Position numbers and translations under genes: made by a program | The notes under the pieces: generated by a model | Database searches by the model: none | What the model was told of the DNA's origin: nothing | The model's input: the letters and a program-made list of their open reading frames with translations, nothing else | Shown: positions 24,336-33,540 of the stretch, piece after piece | Layout: each line of letters begins with the position of its first letter | Position numbering within the stretch: position 1 is the first letter of the stretch | From: Terriglobus roseus DSM 18391 | GTDB lineage: Bacteria; Acidobacteriota; Terriglobia; Terriglobales; Acidobacteriaceae | DNA length: 64,000 bases | Direction of reading: 5' to 3' | NCBI RefSeq assembly: GCF_000265425.1 | Contig: NC_018014.1 | Location: forward strand, 2,914,001-2,978,000

Positions 24336-25057
24336 TGTGCGTGGTCGCACACCCCGATGATGAATGTTTCGCCTTCGGCGGAGCGCTGGCACTTGCCGCA
24401 AAGGCCTCCTGCGAAACCTACGTAGTTTGCCTGACGGACGGCCAGGCAGCGACCAACCGCGGCAGCTCCGCGGACGGCCAGGATCTCGGCAGAATGCGGC
24501 GCGACGAGTTCGCACGGAGCTGCGACGTGCTCGGCGTCACTAAACACGAGATCCTTGATTATCAGGACGGTCGACTCGAATTCGAAGAACTGAATGGCGT
24601 TGCGAAGCGGCTCGTAGAACGCATGCGGACATGGAAGCCGCACATCGTCCTCACCTTCGGTCTGGACGGATCACTGAACGTTCACGCTGACCACACCATG
24701 GCAAGCTGCTTCACCAGCGCCGCCTTTCATTGGTCGGCTCGCAGCAAGCGCTTCCCGGATCTTGGTCTGCCAACCCACGCACCACAAAAGCTATATCACC
24801 AGAGCACGGAGTTCACGCTGCCGGACCGCGAGGCGCTTCTGCCCGCACCCTGGACAGTCGTACTCGACGTCTCAGCCGTGAAAGAGCAGAAGCTCGCGGC
24901 CTTCCGCGAACACACCTCGCAGGTCCCTGTAATGGACAACGTGAAGCCCTTCTGGGATCAGTACGGCGATCGTGAACACTACACACTCGCCGCAGCGTCC
25001 ACGCCGCAGGCCGCAGTGTTGACGCAAAGCATGTTCGAAGGCATCGTCGAGGACTAA
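24320..25057 (+). CDS. PIG-L family deacetylase (LmbE-like)
   Basis: 245 aa from TTG 24320, behind the strong site AGGAGGAG. The zinc motif AHPDDECFAFGG lies at residues 9-20, and the distal LNVHADHTMAS supplies the third ligand. The family removes N-acetyl groups from sugar conjugates such as GlcNAc-phosphatidylinositol, MshB or BshB substrates. The actual substrate is not clear, and no bacillithiol or mycothiol genes are nearby. It overlaps rnhB, so it is probably co-transcribed, and it meets msrQ tail to tail with overlapping stops. Confidence 0.9.
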   Translation: MSKRLMCVVAHPDDECFAFGGALALAAKASCETYVVCLTDGQAATNRGSSADGQDLGRMRRDEFARSCDVLGVTKHEILDYQDGRLEFEELNGVAKRLVERMRTWKPHIVLTFGLDGSLNVHADHTMASCFTSAAFHWSARSKRFPDLGLPTHAPQKLYHQSTEFTLPDREALLPAPWTVVLDVSAVKEQKLAAFREHTSQVPVMDNVKPFWDQYGDREHYTLAAASTPQAAVLTQSMFEGIVED

Positions 25058-25740
25058 GCCGCTACGCGGACAGCAGGCTTCTTCTTGAGCCACTGGTAGG
25101 CCGGTCGAGCCAGCAACAGCACCAGAAGCACAGCTGAGTCCTTCCAGGGGCTCAGCACCCCCTTTTTCACCAGCCACCAGTAGTGAATGACCCCAAAGAC
25201 GGCCGCAATGTAGACGGTCCGATGCAGCGTCTGCCACGGCTTACCGCCCATCTTGCGCATGATCCATTGCGGCGAAGTCAGCGCGAGCGCCAGCAGAATC
25301 ACATACGACAGCAAACCCACCTGGATGAAACGGCGCTTTGCAACGTCCTCAACCATCGTGGGCCAGACCGCGATCCAATCCTCACGCAACACGTGGAACT
25401 GTCCCTGGCGCAGCGCATCCAGCGCGCCAGGCAGATCAAATCCGCTGAAGAGCAAGACATAAGTCAGCAGGTGCAGAGATGCGTAAAAGAACGCAAACAG
25501 CCCCAGCATCCGGCGCAGACGGACAAGCCAGGCCAGCTTCGGTGAGAGCCGACGAACAGGCGTGATCGCAAGCGAGATCAAAAGCATCCACAGTGCCCAG
25601 TCGCCAGTCCAGTGCGTAATGGTCTGCACAGGATCCGCGCCGAGTGTGTCCTCGTGAAAGCTCCACACGATGCCAAAAAACGGCACCAGCGCCAGCAGGA
25701 ATACGAAAGGCTTCAGGATCTTGATCGTGCGATTGGACAT
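25054..25740 (-). CDS. msrQ: Heme-binding membrane subunit MsrQ
   Basis: 228 aa with about six hydrophobic segments. Conserved His residues occur in THWTGDWALWMLL, FFYASLHLLTYV, WQTLHRTVYIAAVFGVIHYW. This is the ferric-reductase-like b-heme protein (YedZ) that passes electrons from the respiratory chain to periplasmic MsrP. Its partner lies just upstream on the same strand, with a 132-base spacer rich in imperfect repeats. Confidence 0.93.
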   Translation of the reverse strand: MSNRTIKILKPFVFLLALVPFFGIVWSFHEDTLGADPVQTITHWTGDWALWMLLISLAITPVRRLSPKLAWLVRLRRMLGLFAFFYASLHLLTYVLLFSGFDLPGALDALRQGQFHVLREDWIAVWPTMVEDVAKRRFIQVGLLSYVILLALALTSPQWIMRKMGGKPWQTLHRTVYIAAVFGVIHYWWLVKKGVLSPWKDSAVLLVLLLARPAYQWLKKKPAVRVAA

Positions 25741-25872
25741 GAATTCAGTTTCTGAGTTTCTCGTTTCGTAGTTTCGAGGCTCCGAAGTCGACTGGAAGTG
25801 AGTCTCGCATCGAGAACCTGCTGCGATCTGCGAATCTCAAACAAGAAACCAGAAACGAGCAACGAGAAACAC
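25741..25872. repeat. Imperfect inverted repeats in the msrP-msrQ spacer
   Basis: GAGTTTCTCGTTTC near the msrQ side is mirrored by GAAACGAGCAACGAGAAAC near the msrP side, with a related ACAAGAAACCAGAAAC unit between them. The arms could fold back over about 90 bases. A similar low-complexity motif occurs near 17800. Confidence 0.5.
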
Positions 25873-26835
25873 CTAATAGTTCTTGTTCAGATCCATGCCC
25901 TTGTAGAGCGACGCCACCTCGTTGCCATAGCCGTTGAATGGCAGCGTTGCCACCGTACGCGGGAAGACGCTCGCGTCAATGCGGCGCTCATGTGCCTGGC
26001 TCCAGCGAGGGTGGTTGTGCGTCGGATTCACATTCGAGTAAAAACCGTACTCTGACGCCGAGATGTCGTTCCACGTCGTCACCGGCTGCTTGTCGGTAAA
26101 CCGTATGCGCACGATCGACTTCGCTGACTTGAAGCCATACTTCCACGGGACGATCACGCGGATGGGCGCGCCCTGCTGATTCTCCAGCGTCTGGCCGTAC
26201 GCGCCAAAGGTCAACAGCGCCAGCGGGTTCATCGCCTCATCCAGACGCAGACCTTCGGTATAGGGCCAGTTGAAGCCACCCGGAAGATCCATCTGGCTGC
26301 GGTCCGCCAGCGAGATGAACTCGACGTACTTTGCCTCGGGCTTCGGCTGCGCAAAGTTGATCAGGTTCGCCAGCGGATAACCCACCCACGGAATGATCAT
26401 GCTCCACGCTTCAACGCAACGGAACCGATATGTGCGGTCTTCCAGTGGCTTGTACTTCAGCAACGTCTCGATATCGACCGTCTTCGGGTTATTGCACAGG
26501 CCTTCGATCTTCACAGTCCACGGCCGCTGCTTAAGCTTGCCCGCGTTCGCCTTCGGATCGGCCTTGTCTGTGCCGAACTCGTAAAAATTGTTGTAGCTGG
26601 TCGCCTTGCCCTGCGGCGTGATGGCATCGCTCACTGCGGGCGCCTGCCCCGGCACCGTCGGCAACTTGGTGGCAGCGTGAACCGTCGGCGTGAAGAGCGG
26701 CGGCATCTTCTGGTGCCACTCATACGCCAGTCCCGCTGCGGCCAGGCCACCGAAGATGAGGTTGCGGCGATTCAGGAAACTCTCGCGTGGTGTGATCTCA
26801 GACGACTTAAACTCCGGTGCTTTGCCGATCAACAT
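25873..26835 (-). CDS. msrP: Protein-methionine-sulfoxide reductase catalytic subunit MsrP
   Basis: 320 aa molybdopterin enzyme that repairs oxidised methionines in periplasmic proteins. A Tat signal (FLNRRNLIFGGLAAAG, Arg23-Arg24) directs export. The sulfite-oxidase fold is shown by YRFRCVEAWSMIIPWVGYPL, with Cys140 as the molybdenum ligand, and by GAPIRVIVPWKYGFKSAKSI. It works with MsrQ, encoded next in the operon. AAGCGAGATG marks the start region. Its promoter should lie in 26836-26987, shared with the divergent hydratase gene. Confidence 0.95.
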   Translation of the reverse strand: MLIGKAPEFKSSEITPRESFLNRRNLIFGGLAAAGLAYEWHQKMPPLFTPTVHAATKLPTVPGQAPAVSDAITPQGKATSYNNFYEFGTDKADPKANAGKLKQRPWTVKIEGLCNNPKTVDIETLLKYKPLEDRTYRFRCVEAWSMIIPWVGYPLANLINFAQPKPEAKYVEFISLADRSQMDLPGGFNWPYTEGLRLDEAMNPLALLTFGAYGQTLENQQGAPIRVIVPWKYGFKSAKSIVRIRFTDKQPVTTWNDISASEYGFYSNVNPTHNHPRWSQAHERRIDASVFPRTVATLPFNGYGNEVASLYKGMDLNKNY

Positions 26836-26987
26836 CTCGCTTACCTCTTCCTCTACGTGTCGCCCTACAGATCACAGCACGACGCTGTCATCTTAGTATG
26901 ACGTGCTGAAACGGCGACCGGTTTGCGTCTGGCGGCACATTGCGAAAGACTTGTGGGCGGACGTTCGTACGACGAAAGGTATCTTGC

Positions 26988-27776
26988 ATGACAATTCCGG
27001 CAGCACGCGAGGCGGTTCTACGCCAGACCGCGGACACTCTTCTGACAGCGCGACGCACCGCCTCCCCGATTTCGGATCTTCCGGTCGCGCTGCACCCCGC
27101 AACAGAAGCTGAGGCATTCGCCGTTCAGGACGTCATGGCGGAAGCCTATCGTCCCGTCGCCGGCTACAAAGTCGGCGCGCGCAGTCCGGAGCATGAGCCT
27201 TTCTTCGCACCCATGCCCGCCGCATGGATGGGCGAGAACGGAGCGCTCTTCCGCGGCGAGAATCACCGCCTGCGTGGCGTTGAAGCAGAGATCTGCTTCC
27301 GCATCGGCACTGCGCTGCCACCACGCGCACTTCCTTACACGCGCGATGAAGTTGTCGCCGCCATCGGAAGCTGCCATCCGGCAATCGAGATCCTCGAATC
27401 GGCGTACAACGATCCAACATCTGTCTCCCGCGAATGTATGCTGGCCGACCTCCAGATGCACGGCGGCTTTGTTGCCGGTCCTGCAGTCCCCAATTGGCAG
27501 ACGATCGATTGGTCGCAGGAGCAGGTCACGCTCTCTGCCGACGGCGCCGTCCGCGTGGAGAACACCGGCTCAAACCCCGGTGGCAGCGACCTCATCCGCC
27601 TCCTTGTCTATCTGGCAAACGAAGGCGCCACCCGCACCGGCGGCCTCAAGCATGGCGACTGGATTACGACCGGCAGTTGGACCGGCGTTACCTGGACCTC
27701 GCACGGCACGGAAGTGGTCGCGAACTTCAGCCACGCAGGCCGCGTCAGCCTGCAATTTGCCTCGGAGAAGCTGTAA
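26988..27776 (+). CDS. 2-keto-4-pentenoate hydratase-like protein
   Basis: 262 aa from ATG 26988 after GAAAGGTATC. It has the MhpD/fumarylacetoacetase-C-like pattern: GYKVGARSPE, RLRGVEAEICFRIG (metal-ligand Glu pair) and CHPAIEILESAYND in the centre, then TGSNPGGSDLIRLLVYLANE and HGDWITTGSWTG near the end. Members hydrate 2-oxo-4-enoates in aromatic degradation or act as decarboxylases. No meta-cleavage pathway genes are nearby, so the substrate is open. The malate synthase start lies three bases after its stop. Confidence 0.85.
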   Translation: MTIPAAREAVLRQTADTLLTARRTASPISDLPVALHPATEAEAFAVQDVMAEAYRPVAGYKVGARSPEHEPFFAPMPAAWMGENGALFRGENHRLRGVEAEICFRIGTALPPRALPYTRDEVVAAIGSCHPAIEILESAYNDPTSVSRECMLADLQMHGGFVAGPAVPNWQTIDWSQEQVTLSADGAVRVENTGSNPGGSDLIRLLVYLANEGATRTGGLKHGDWITTGSWTGVTWTSHGTEVVANFSHAGRVSLQFASEKL

Positions 27777-27779
27777 GCC

Positions 27780-27953
27780 ATGCAGACCATTGAATTCAAG
27801 ACGCCGCTTACGCCCGCTGACGAACAGATCCTCACACCGGACGCCGTCAACTTCCTGACGGCACTCCACCGTAACTTCAACGCCCGCCGGCTCGAGCCTG
27901 CTGCAGGCCCGCATCGCTCGCCAGGCGCACTTGGACGCAGGCGAACGCCCTGA
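27780..27953 (+). pseudogene. aceB: 5' part of malate synthase A, separated by a frameshift
   Basis: ATG 27780 opens MQTIEFKTPLTPADEQILTP ... [11 protein letters not shown], a good malate synthase N-terminus, but the frame then runs into TGA 27951-27953. Removing one C at about 27897 (GAGCCTG to GAGCTG) restores [20 protein letters not shown] and joins the main frame. See the next entry. Confidence 0.75.
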
Positions 27954-29370
27954 CTTCCTGCCGGAGACCGCCAGCATTCGCAGTGCCGCTTGGCGCTGCG
28001 CACCGATCCCTGCTGACCTCCAGGACCGTCGCGTCGAGATCACCGGGCCTGTCGAACGCAAGATGGTGATCAACGCGCTGAACAGCGGTGCGAAGGTCTT
28101 CATGGCGGACTTTGAAGACTCCACCACACCCACCTGGACCAACCTCCTCGAAGGTCAGGCAAACCTGCGGGACGCCGTCCGCCGCACCATCACCTTCGAA
28201 GCCCCGGAGACGGGCAAAAGCTACAAGCTCAACGAGAAGACAGCAGTGCTCTTCGTACGGCCGCGCGGCTGGCATCTGCCGGAACAGCACATGATCGTGG
28301 ATGGCGAGCCGATGAGCGGCTCCCTCTTCGATTTCGGCCTCTACCTCTTTCACAACGCGACAGAGCTGCTTGCACGCGGCTCCGGACCGTACTTCTACCT
28401 ACCCAAGATGGAATCGCATCTGGAAGCGCGGCTGTGGAACGACGCCATCGTCTTCGCGCAGAACTACATCGGCGTGCCGCAAGGCTCCGTCCGCGCAACC
28501 GTGCTGATCGAGACCATCCTCGCGACCTTCGAAATGGACGAGATCCTCTATGAACTGCGCGACCACTCGGCCGGCCTCAACTGCGGTCGCTGGGACTACA
28601 TCTTCTCGTTCATCAAGAAGCTCGCCGCAGACAAGACCATCCTCCTGCCGGATCGCGGACAGGTCACCATGGCGACCCATTTCATGCGGTCGTACTCGAA
28701 GCTCGCCATCAAGACCTGTCACCACCGCGAAATCAGCGCCATGGGCGGCATGAGCGCCTTCATCCCCATCAAGAGCGATCCCGAGGCAAACGAACGCGCT
28801 CTCGCGCAGGTCCGCGCCGACAAGGAGCGCGAAGCAGGCGACGGACACGACGGCACATGGGTCGCGCATCCCGGCCTCGTACCCATCGCCATGGAGGTCT
28901 TCGACCGCCTGATGCCGGGACCAAACCAGATCGATAAGAAGCTCGACGACTACACCGCAACCGCGACGGACCTGCTCCAGATCCCGACCGGCCAGATCAC
29001 CGAGGCCGGTCTTCGTCAAAACGTGGCGGTCGGTCTGGGCTACGTCGAAGCTTGGCTGCGCGGCATCGGCTGTGTCCCTCTCTTCAACCTGATGGAGGAT
29101 GCCGCGACCGCAGAGATCAGCCGCGCCCAGCTCTGGCAATGGGTCCACCATGGCGCTGTGCTGGCCGACGGCCGCGCCGTCACGGCAGATCTGGTCGACA
29201 GCGTCATTGACGACGAACTGAGCAAGACCAGGTCAGCCGTAGACGCGAAGCGCTTTGCAGCCTACGAACGCGCCGCGCTCATGATGCGCGACCTCGTTCG
29301 CAGTGACCGCTTCACGGACTTCCTGACGCTGCCCGCGTACGAATCGGTCCTCAAAGAAGGTCTGGCGTAG
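27931..29370 (+). CDS. aceB: Malate synthase A (main reading frame; 5' end lies in another frame)
   Basis: Glyoxylate-cycle enzyme joining glyoxylate and acetyl-CoA. The main frame is open from at least 27898, and the first usable start inside it is TTG 27931, giving 479 aa. With the frameshifted N-terminus it would be about 530 aa, the normal length. Family motifs are [44 protein letters not shown], the metal-binding Glu region [19 protein letters not shown], and the catalytic Asp in [18 protein letters not shown]. No isocitrate lyase is in the window. The single-base shift may be a sequencing error or a recent mutation. Confidence 0.9.
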   Translation: MDAGERPDFLPETASIRSAAWRCAPIPADLQDRRVEITGPVERKMVINALNSGAKVFMADFEDSTTPTWTNLLEGQANLRDAVRRTITFEAPETGKSYKLNEKTAVLFVRPRGWHLPEQHMIVDGEPMSGSLFDFGLYLFHNATELLARGSGPYFYLPKMESHLEARLWNDAIVFAQNYIGVPQGSVRATVLIETILATFEMDEILYELRDHSAGLNCGRWDYIFSFIKKLAADKTILLPDRGQVTMATHFMRSYSKLAIKTCHHREISAMGGMSAFIPIKSDPEANERALAQVRADKEREAGDGHDGTWVAHPGLVPIAMEVFDRLMPGPNQIDKKLDDYTATATDLLQIPTGQITEAGLRQNVAVGLGYVEAWLRGIGCVPLFNLMEDAATAEISRAQLWQWVHHGAVLADGRAVTADLVDSVIDDELSKTRSAVDAKRFAAYERAALMMRDLVRSDRFTDFLTLPAYESVLKEGLA

Positions 29371-29377
29371 CGGGTGC

Positions 29378-29403
29378 CCCACGTCTCGATTCTGAGACGT
29401 GGG
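29378..29403. repeat. Dispersed hairpin element, copy B
   Basis: CCCACGTCTC GATTCT GAGACGTGGG, a perfect 10-bp stem eight bases after the aceB stop. It matches copies A and C. Confidence 0.8.
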
Positions 29404-29584
29404 ATCGGCGACCTCCGAAGCTTCGTGAAAGCAACGCCCCAAAAATCGGAACGTCGGGCACCGGAACTATTGGCCACTCAGTCAATCATCAGTCAGTAAC
29501 GGCATTGACATCGTCGTGCCCGCGAGACATCCTGCCAGTGCCCCGCAAGAATCACACCAAAGCACACAGGGAGCACGCATCGTT

Positions 29585-30607
29585 ATGGCTCGTCCTTATT
29601 GGTCAGGCACCATCCAGATCTCGCTCGTCTCGTTCGCGGTAAAGTTCTTCGTCGCGACCGAAGCAAAGAGTCAGATTCGCTTTCACCAGATCAGCCGCTC
29701 CACCGGCGAACGCGTCCGTCACCAGAAGGTGCTCGCATCGTCTCTCGAGGAGAACGACGGCGGTGGTGAAGAAGAGACTCAGGCTTCGGCGACCGTCGGC
29801 AAAGACGACATCGTCAAGGGATACGAGTACACCAAGGGCCAGTACGTCATGATCGAGCCCAGCGAGATCGCGAACCTCCGCGTCCCGTCGAAGCACGCCA
29901 TCTCCATCGAACAATTCGTCGATGAGAGCGAGATCGATCCCGCATACTTTGAAAAGCCATACTTTGTGGCGCCCGATGGCGACGCACAGGCCGAAGCCTT
30001 TGCCGTAGTCCGCGAAGCCATGGGCAAAGCCGGCAAGGTTGGCATCGGCAAGATCGCCTTCGCCGGTCGCGAACACGTCGTCGCCATCATGGCCAGCAAA
30101 GACGACGAGGGCCGCGGCCTGATGGCCTACACGATGCGCTATCAGGAAGAACTGCGCAATCCGAACGAGTACTTCGCTAGCATTCCGAAAGTCGAGATCG
30201 AAGAAGACCAGCTCGAACTGGCACAGCAACTCATCAAGAAGAAGACCGCAAAGTTCGATCCGAAGCGCTACAAGGATGGCTACGAGATCGCGCTCAAGGA
30301 ACTCGTCGACGCGAAGGTCCACAACGAGCCTATCCCTGTTGATGAGCCGGCCCCGAAACGCGCCAAGGTCGTCAACCTGATGGATGCCCTGCGTAGCAGC
30401 CTTGCGGGCAAGTCCGACTCTGAGGACGAGACGGACGCACCGCCGCCCGGAACGAAGAAGACCGCCGCAAAGACGGAAACGAAGAAGTCCTCGAAGAAGA
30501 GCACCGTAACGGAGATGCCGCGCCGCGACCACGTCGCTCCGGAACGCAAGAAGGCATCCGCCAGTGTCAAACCGGCAAAGTCCGCTCCCAAGCATAAGTC
30601 CGCATAG
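29585..30607 (+). CDS. ku: Non-homologous end-joining protein Ku
   Basis: 340 aa from ATG 29585. The upstream open frame from 29516 lacks the conserved start and is rejected. MARPYWSGTIQISLVSFAVK is the standard bacterial Ku N-terminus, followed by RVRHQKVLASSLEE, VKGYEYTKGQYVMIEPSEI and GRGLMAYTMRYQEEL. Residues past ~260 are a Lys-rich tail, as in Ku proteins that bind DNA ends more tightly and recruit LigD. Ku forms a homodimeric ring on double-strand ends. ligD follows 77 bases downstream, beyond a terminator. Confidence 0.96.
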   Translation: MARPYWSGTIQISLVSFAVKFFVATEAKSQIRFHQISRSTGERVRHQKVLASSLEENDGGGEEETQASATVGKDDIVKGYEYTKGQYVMIEPSEIANLRVPSKHAISIEQFVDESEIDPAYFEKPYFVAPDGDAQAEAFAVVREAMGKAGKVGIGKIAFAGREHVVAIMASKDDEGRGLMAYTMRYQEELRNPNEYFASIPKVEIEEDQLELAQQLIKKKTAKFDPKRYKDGYEIALKELVDAKVHNEPIPVDEPAPKRAKVVNLMDALRSSLAGKSDSEDETDAPPPGTKKTAAKTETKKSSKKSTVTEMPRRDHVAPERKKASASVKPAKSAPKHKSA

Positions 30608-30628
30608 CGTGTCGACCACTACACACAG

Positions 30629-30657
30629 GGTGCGACTTCGGTCGCACCTTGCTTTTT
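30629..30657 (+). terminator. Terminator between ku and ligD
   Basis: GGTGCGAC TTCG GTCGCACC (UUCG tetraloop, 8-bp stem) followed by TTGCTTTTT. Confidence 0.85.
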
Positions 30658-30684
30658 CTGTGCAGCGGCGCATCATAAACTCCC

Positions 30685-33534
30685 ATGGCAAAGGCAAAGA
30701 AGGCCTCGACTTCCGCAGCATCCAGCGCAGGCGACGCTGTCGATGAACAACTCGCACGCTATCGCTCCATGCGCGACTTTAAGGTCACAGCAGAGCCAAG
30801 CGGCGGGACAAAATCGAAGAAGCCCGAAGCGCTTCCCTTTGTCATACAGAAGCACGCAGCAACGCGCCTCCACTACGACTTCCGCCTGGGTTGGAACGGC
30901 GTCCTGAAGAGCTGGGCAGTCGCCAAGGGTCCCAGCTACAACGTGCATGACCGGCGACTGGCCGTGCAGGTAGAAGACCATCCCATGGAGTACGGCGGCT
31001 TCGAAGGCATCATCCCTCGCGGCCAATACGGTGGGGGCACCGTCATGGTGTGGGACCAGGGAACTTGGGAGCCGCACGTCGACGTGGATGAGGGTCTGCG
31101 CAAAGGCTCACTCAAGTTCGGCATCAACGGCACCAAGATGCACGGCAACTGGACCCTCGTCCGCATGGGCGGCAAGGCCGCGCAGGAAGGCAAGCCCAAC
31201 TGGCTGCTGATCAAGGAGCACGACGACTTCGAGCGCGGCCCCGACGATCCCTGCATCACGGAAGAGATGCCCAACTCAGCCGTCACCGGCCGCACACTCG
31301 AAGAGATCGCCACAGCCAGCACGCACGTGTGGAACAGCAAGGAGACCGCCGGCGAGGGCCCTGCCTGGTACCGGGATCGTGCACGTGATGCCGACGCGGC
31401 CTCGACCAGCGACAAAGCAGCCAGCAAGCCTGCAGCGAAGCCCTCCGCTAAGACCACAAGTAAGGCATCACCGAAACAGGCAAAGTCTCCTCCAGTAGTT
31501 CCCGCACAAATCGAAAAGCTGCCGCAAGAGAAGCTGCCAGACTTCTTGAAGCCACAGCTCGCAGGAGAGACAACCGCACCGCCCGCGGGCGACGAATGGG
31601 TGCACGAACTCAAACTCGACGGCTACCGGGTGCAGGCACGCAAACACGGTAACAACGTGGAACTCTACACACGCAGCGGCCTCGACTGGACGCACCGAAT
31701 GAAGCCCATCGCTGAAGCGGTTAAACAACTCGCAGTGGAGGATGCCATCCTCGACGGTGAAGTATGCGTTCTCGATGACAAAGGCCTCTCAAGCTTCGCG
31801 CGCCTGCAGGCCTCCTTTGAGAAGAACGAGAAGCACCCACTCACCTTCTTCGTCTTCGACCTGCTGCACCTCAACGGACACAACACACGCGCCCTGCCGC
31901 TGCGCGAACGCAAAGCCCTCTTGCATAGCTTAGTCACCGAGGACGGCGATGTCCGCATGAGCGAAGACATGATCGGCGATGGCACCAGGATCTTTCACGC
32001 TGCCTGCGAACTGCACGCCGAAGGCATCATCTCGAAACGCGCGGACGGCGCCTACACTCCAGGCCGAAGCGCACAGTGGGTCAAGTCAAAGTGCGTGCAT
32101 GAGCAGGAGTTCGTCGTCGGCGGATGGGTTGACCTTTCCAACGGCACACGCGGCATCGGTTCCCTCTTACTCGGCTACTACGACGATGCAGGCAAGCTGA
32201 TCTACGCCGGCCGCACCGGCACCGGCTTCACGCAGAAGATCCACAAGATGCTCCGCGACAAACTCGACGCCCTCGAGCAGAAGACGATGCCCTTCACCGC
32301 CATCAGCGCAGAAGGCCGCCGCGGTGCCCACTGGGTCAAGCCCGAACTCGTCGTACAGGTGCGCTTCTCCACGTGGACCGGGGACCAGCAGGTCCGACAG
32401 GCGTCGTATCAAGGCCTGCGCGAAGACAAGCCAGCAGACGAAGTACGCCGCGAGATCGGCCCACCCTCCGCAAAATACAAGCCTGTCGCAGCCAGCACAA
32501 AAGCCGATCCCGAGCCCAGCGCGTCCACTGAAGTCGTCCACAAGGCCAAGGCAAACAAAGTGGTCAGCATCAACGCAAAGAAGGACGCGAAGCCTACTAG
32601 CGCTCAGAAGAATGCAGCTGCAGCCACCACGCCAATGCCGGCAATCCGCCTGACTCACCCCGACAAAATAGTCGATCCCGAGAGCGGCATCACCAAGCAG
32701 CAACTCGCAGAGTTCCTATGGGCCGTCGCACCGCAGATGCTCCCACACATCGCCGACCGTCCACTCAGCCTCGTCCGCTGCCCAGAAGGCTCTTCGAACC
32801 AATGCTTCTACCAGAAGCACGTCAATCACATGCTGCCAAAAGGCGTCGGCTCCGTGATGGTCGCGGACAAGAAAGGCGGCGCACCCGAGCCCTACATCAC
32901 GCTGAACGACGCGGAAGCACTCGCCGGGCTGGCGCAGATGTCTGTTCTTGAGATCCACCCGTGGGGCTCGCACAACGACCACCTCGAGGAGCCCGACCGC
33001 ATCATCATCGACCTCGACCCCGACGAGAGCTTGCCCTGGTCCACCGTCTGCGAAGCCGCGCTGGAAGTGCGCAGCCTGCTCGACGCCATGAAGCTGAAAA
33101 GCTTCCTCAAGATCACAGGCGGCAAGGGCCTGCACGTATGTTTTCCCGTCACACCAGAGCACGACTTCTCGATCATCAAGGCTTGGACGCACGGCCTCGT
33201 GCAGGCAATGGAAACCGCCCGTCCTGAACTCTACTTGTCAAAAATGTCGAAGGCCGCACGCACCGGCAAGATCTATCTGGACTATCTGCGCAATGAACGT
33301 GGCGCCACCGCCGTGGCACCCTACAGCATGCGAGCCCGCACAGGACTACCAGTAAGCGTGCCGCTGGAGTGGGAAGAACTCGCCGGCAGCGAACGCCCGC
33401 GCTACACCGTCAAAGACTTCGCAACATGGCAGCATAGGCTGGCGAGAGACCCCTGGCAGGCCGTGCTCAAGGTGAAACAGACCATACCAAAGGATGCTCT
33501 GGAGCGCTTCGCCGGAAAGACGAAGCGCTCCTGA
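30685..33534 (+). CDS. ligD: Multifunctional DNA repair ligase LigD (phosphoesterase-ligase-polymerase)
   Basis: 949 aa with all three NHEJ activities in the order phosphoesterase, ligase, polymerase. Residues ~40-190 are the 3'-phosphoesterase (FVIQKHAATRLHYDFRLGWN, GGTVMVWDQGTWEP). A Lys/Ala-rich linker follows. Residues ~285-590 are the ATP-dependent ligase with nucleotidyl Lys310 in ELKLDGYRVQA, then DGEVCVLDDKG and EGIISKRADGAY. Residues ~650-940 are the primase-like polymerase (HPDKIVDPESGITKQQLAEF, IIIDLDPDESLPW with the metal Asp pair, KITGGKGLHVCFPV). It acts with Ku, encoded just upstream. Confidence 0.96.
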   Translation: MAKAKKASTSAASSAGDAVDEQLARYRSMRDFKVTAEPSGGTKSKKPEALPFVIQKHAATRLHYDFRLGWNGVLKSWAVAKGPSYNVHDRRLAVQVEDHPMEYGGFEGIIPRGQYGGGTVMVWDQGTWEPHVDVDEGLRKGSLKFGINGTKMHGNWTLVRMGGKAAQEGKPNWLLIKEHDDFERGPDDPCITEEMPNSAVTGRTLEEIATASTHVWNSKETAGEGPAWYRDRARDADAASTSDKAASKPAAKPSAKTTSKASPKQAKSPPVVPAQIEKLPQEKLPDFLKPQLAGETTAPPAGDEWVHELKLDGYRVQARKHGNNVELYTRSGLDWTHRMKPIAEAVKQLAVEDAILDGEVCVLDDKGLSSFARLQASFEKNEKHPLTFFVFDLLHLNGHNTRALPLRERKALLHSLVTEDGDVRMSEDMIGDGTRIFHAACELHAEGIISKRADGAYTPGRSAQWVKSKCVHEQEFVVGGWVDLSNGTRGIGSLLLGYYDDAGKLIYAGRTGTGFTQKIHKMLRDKLDALEQKTMPFTAISAEGRRGAHWVKPELVVQVRFSTWTGDQQVRQASYQGLREDKPADEVRREIGPPSAKYKPVAASTKADPEPSASTEVVHKAKANKVVSINAKKDAKPTSAQKNAAAATTPMPAIRLTHPDKIVDPESGITKQQLAEFLWAVAPQMLPHIADRPLSLVRCPEGSSNQCFYQKHVNHMLPKGVGSVMVADKKGGAPEPYITLNDAEALAGLAQMSVLEIHPWGSHNDHLEEPDRIIIDLDPDESLPWSTVCEAALEVRSLLDAMKLKSFLKITGGKGLHVCFPVTPEHDFSIIKAWTHGLVQAMETARPELYLSKMSKAARTGKIYLDYLRNERGATAVAPYSMRARTGLPVSVPLEWEELAGSERPRYTVKDFATWQHRLARDPWQAVLKVKQTIPKDALERFAGKTKRS

Positions 33535-33540
33535 ACGCGG

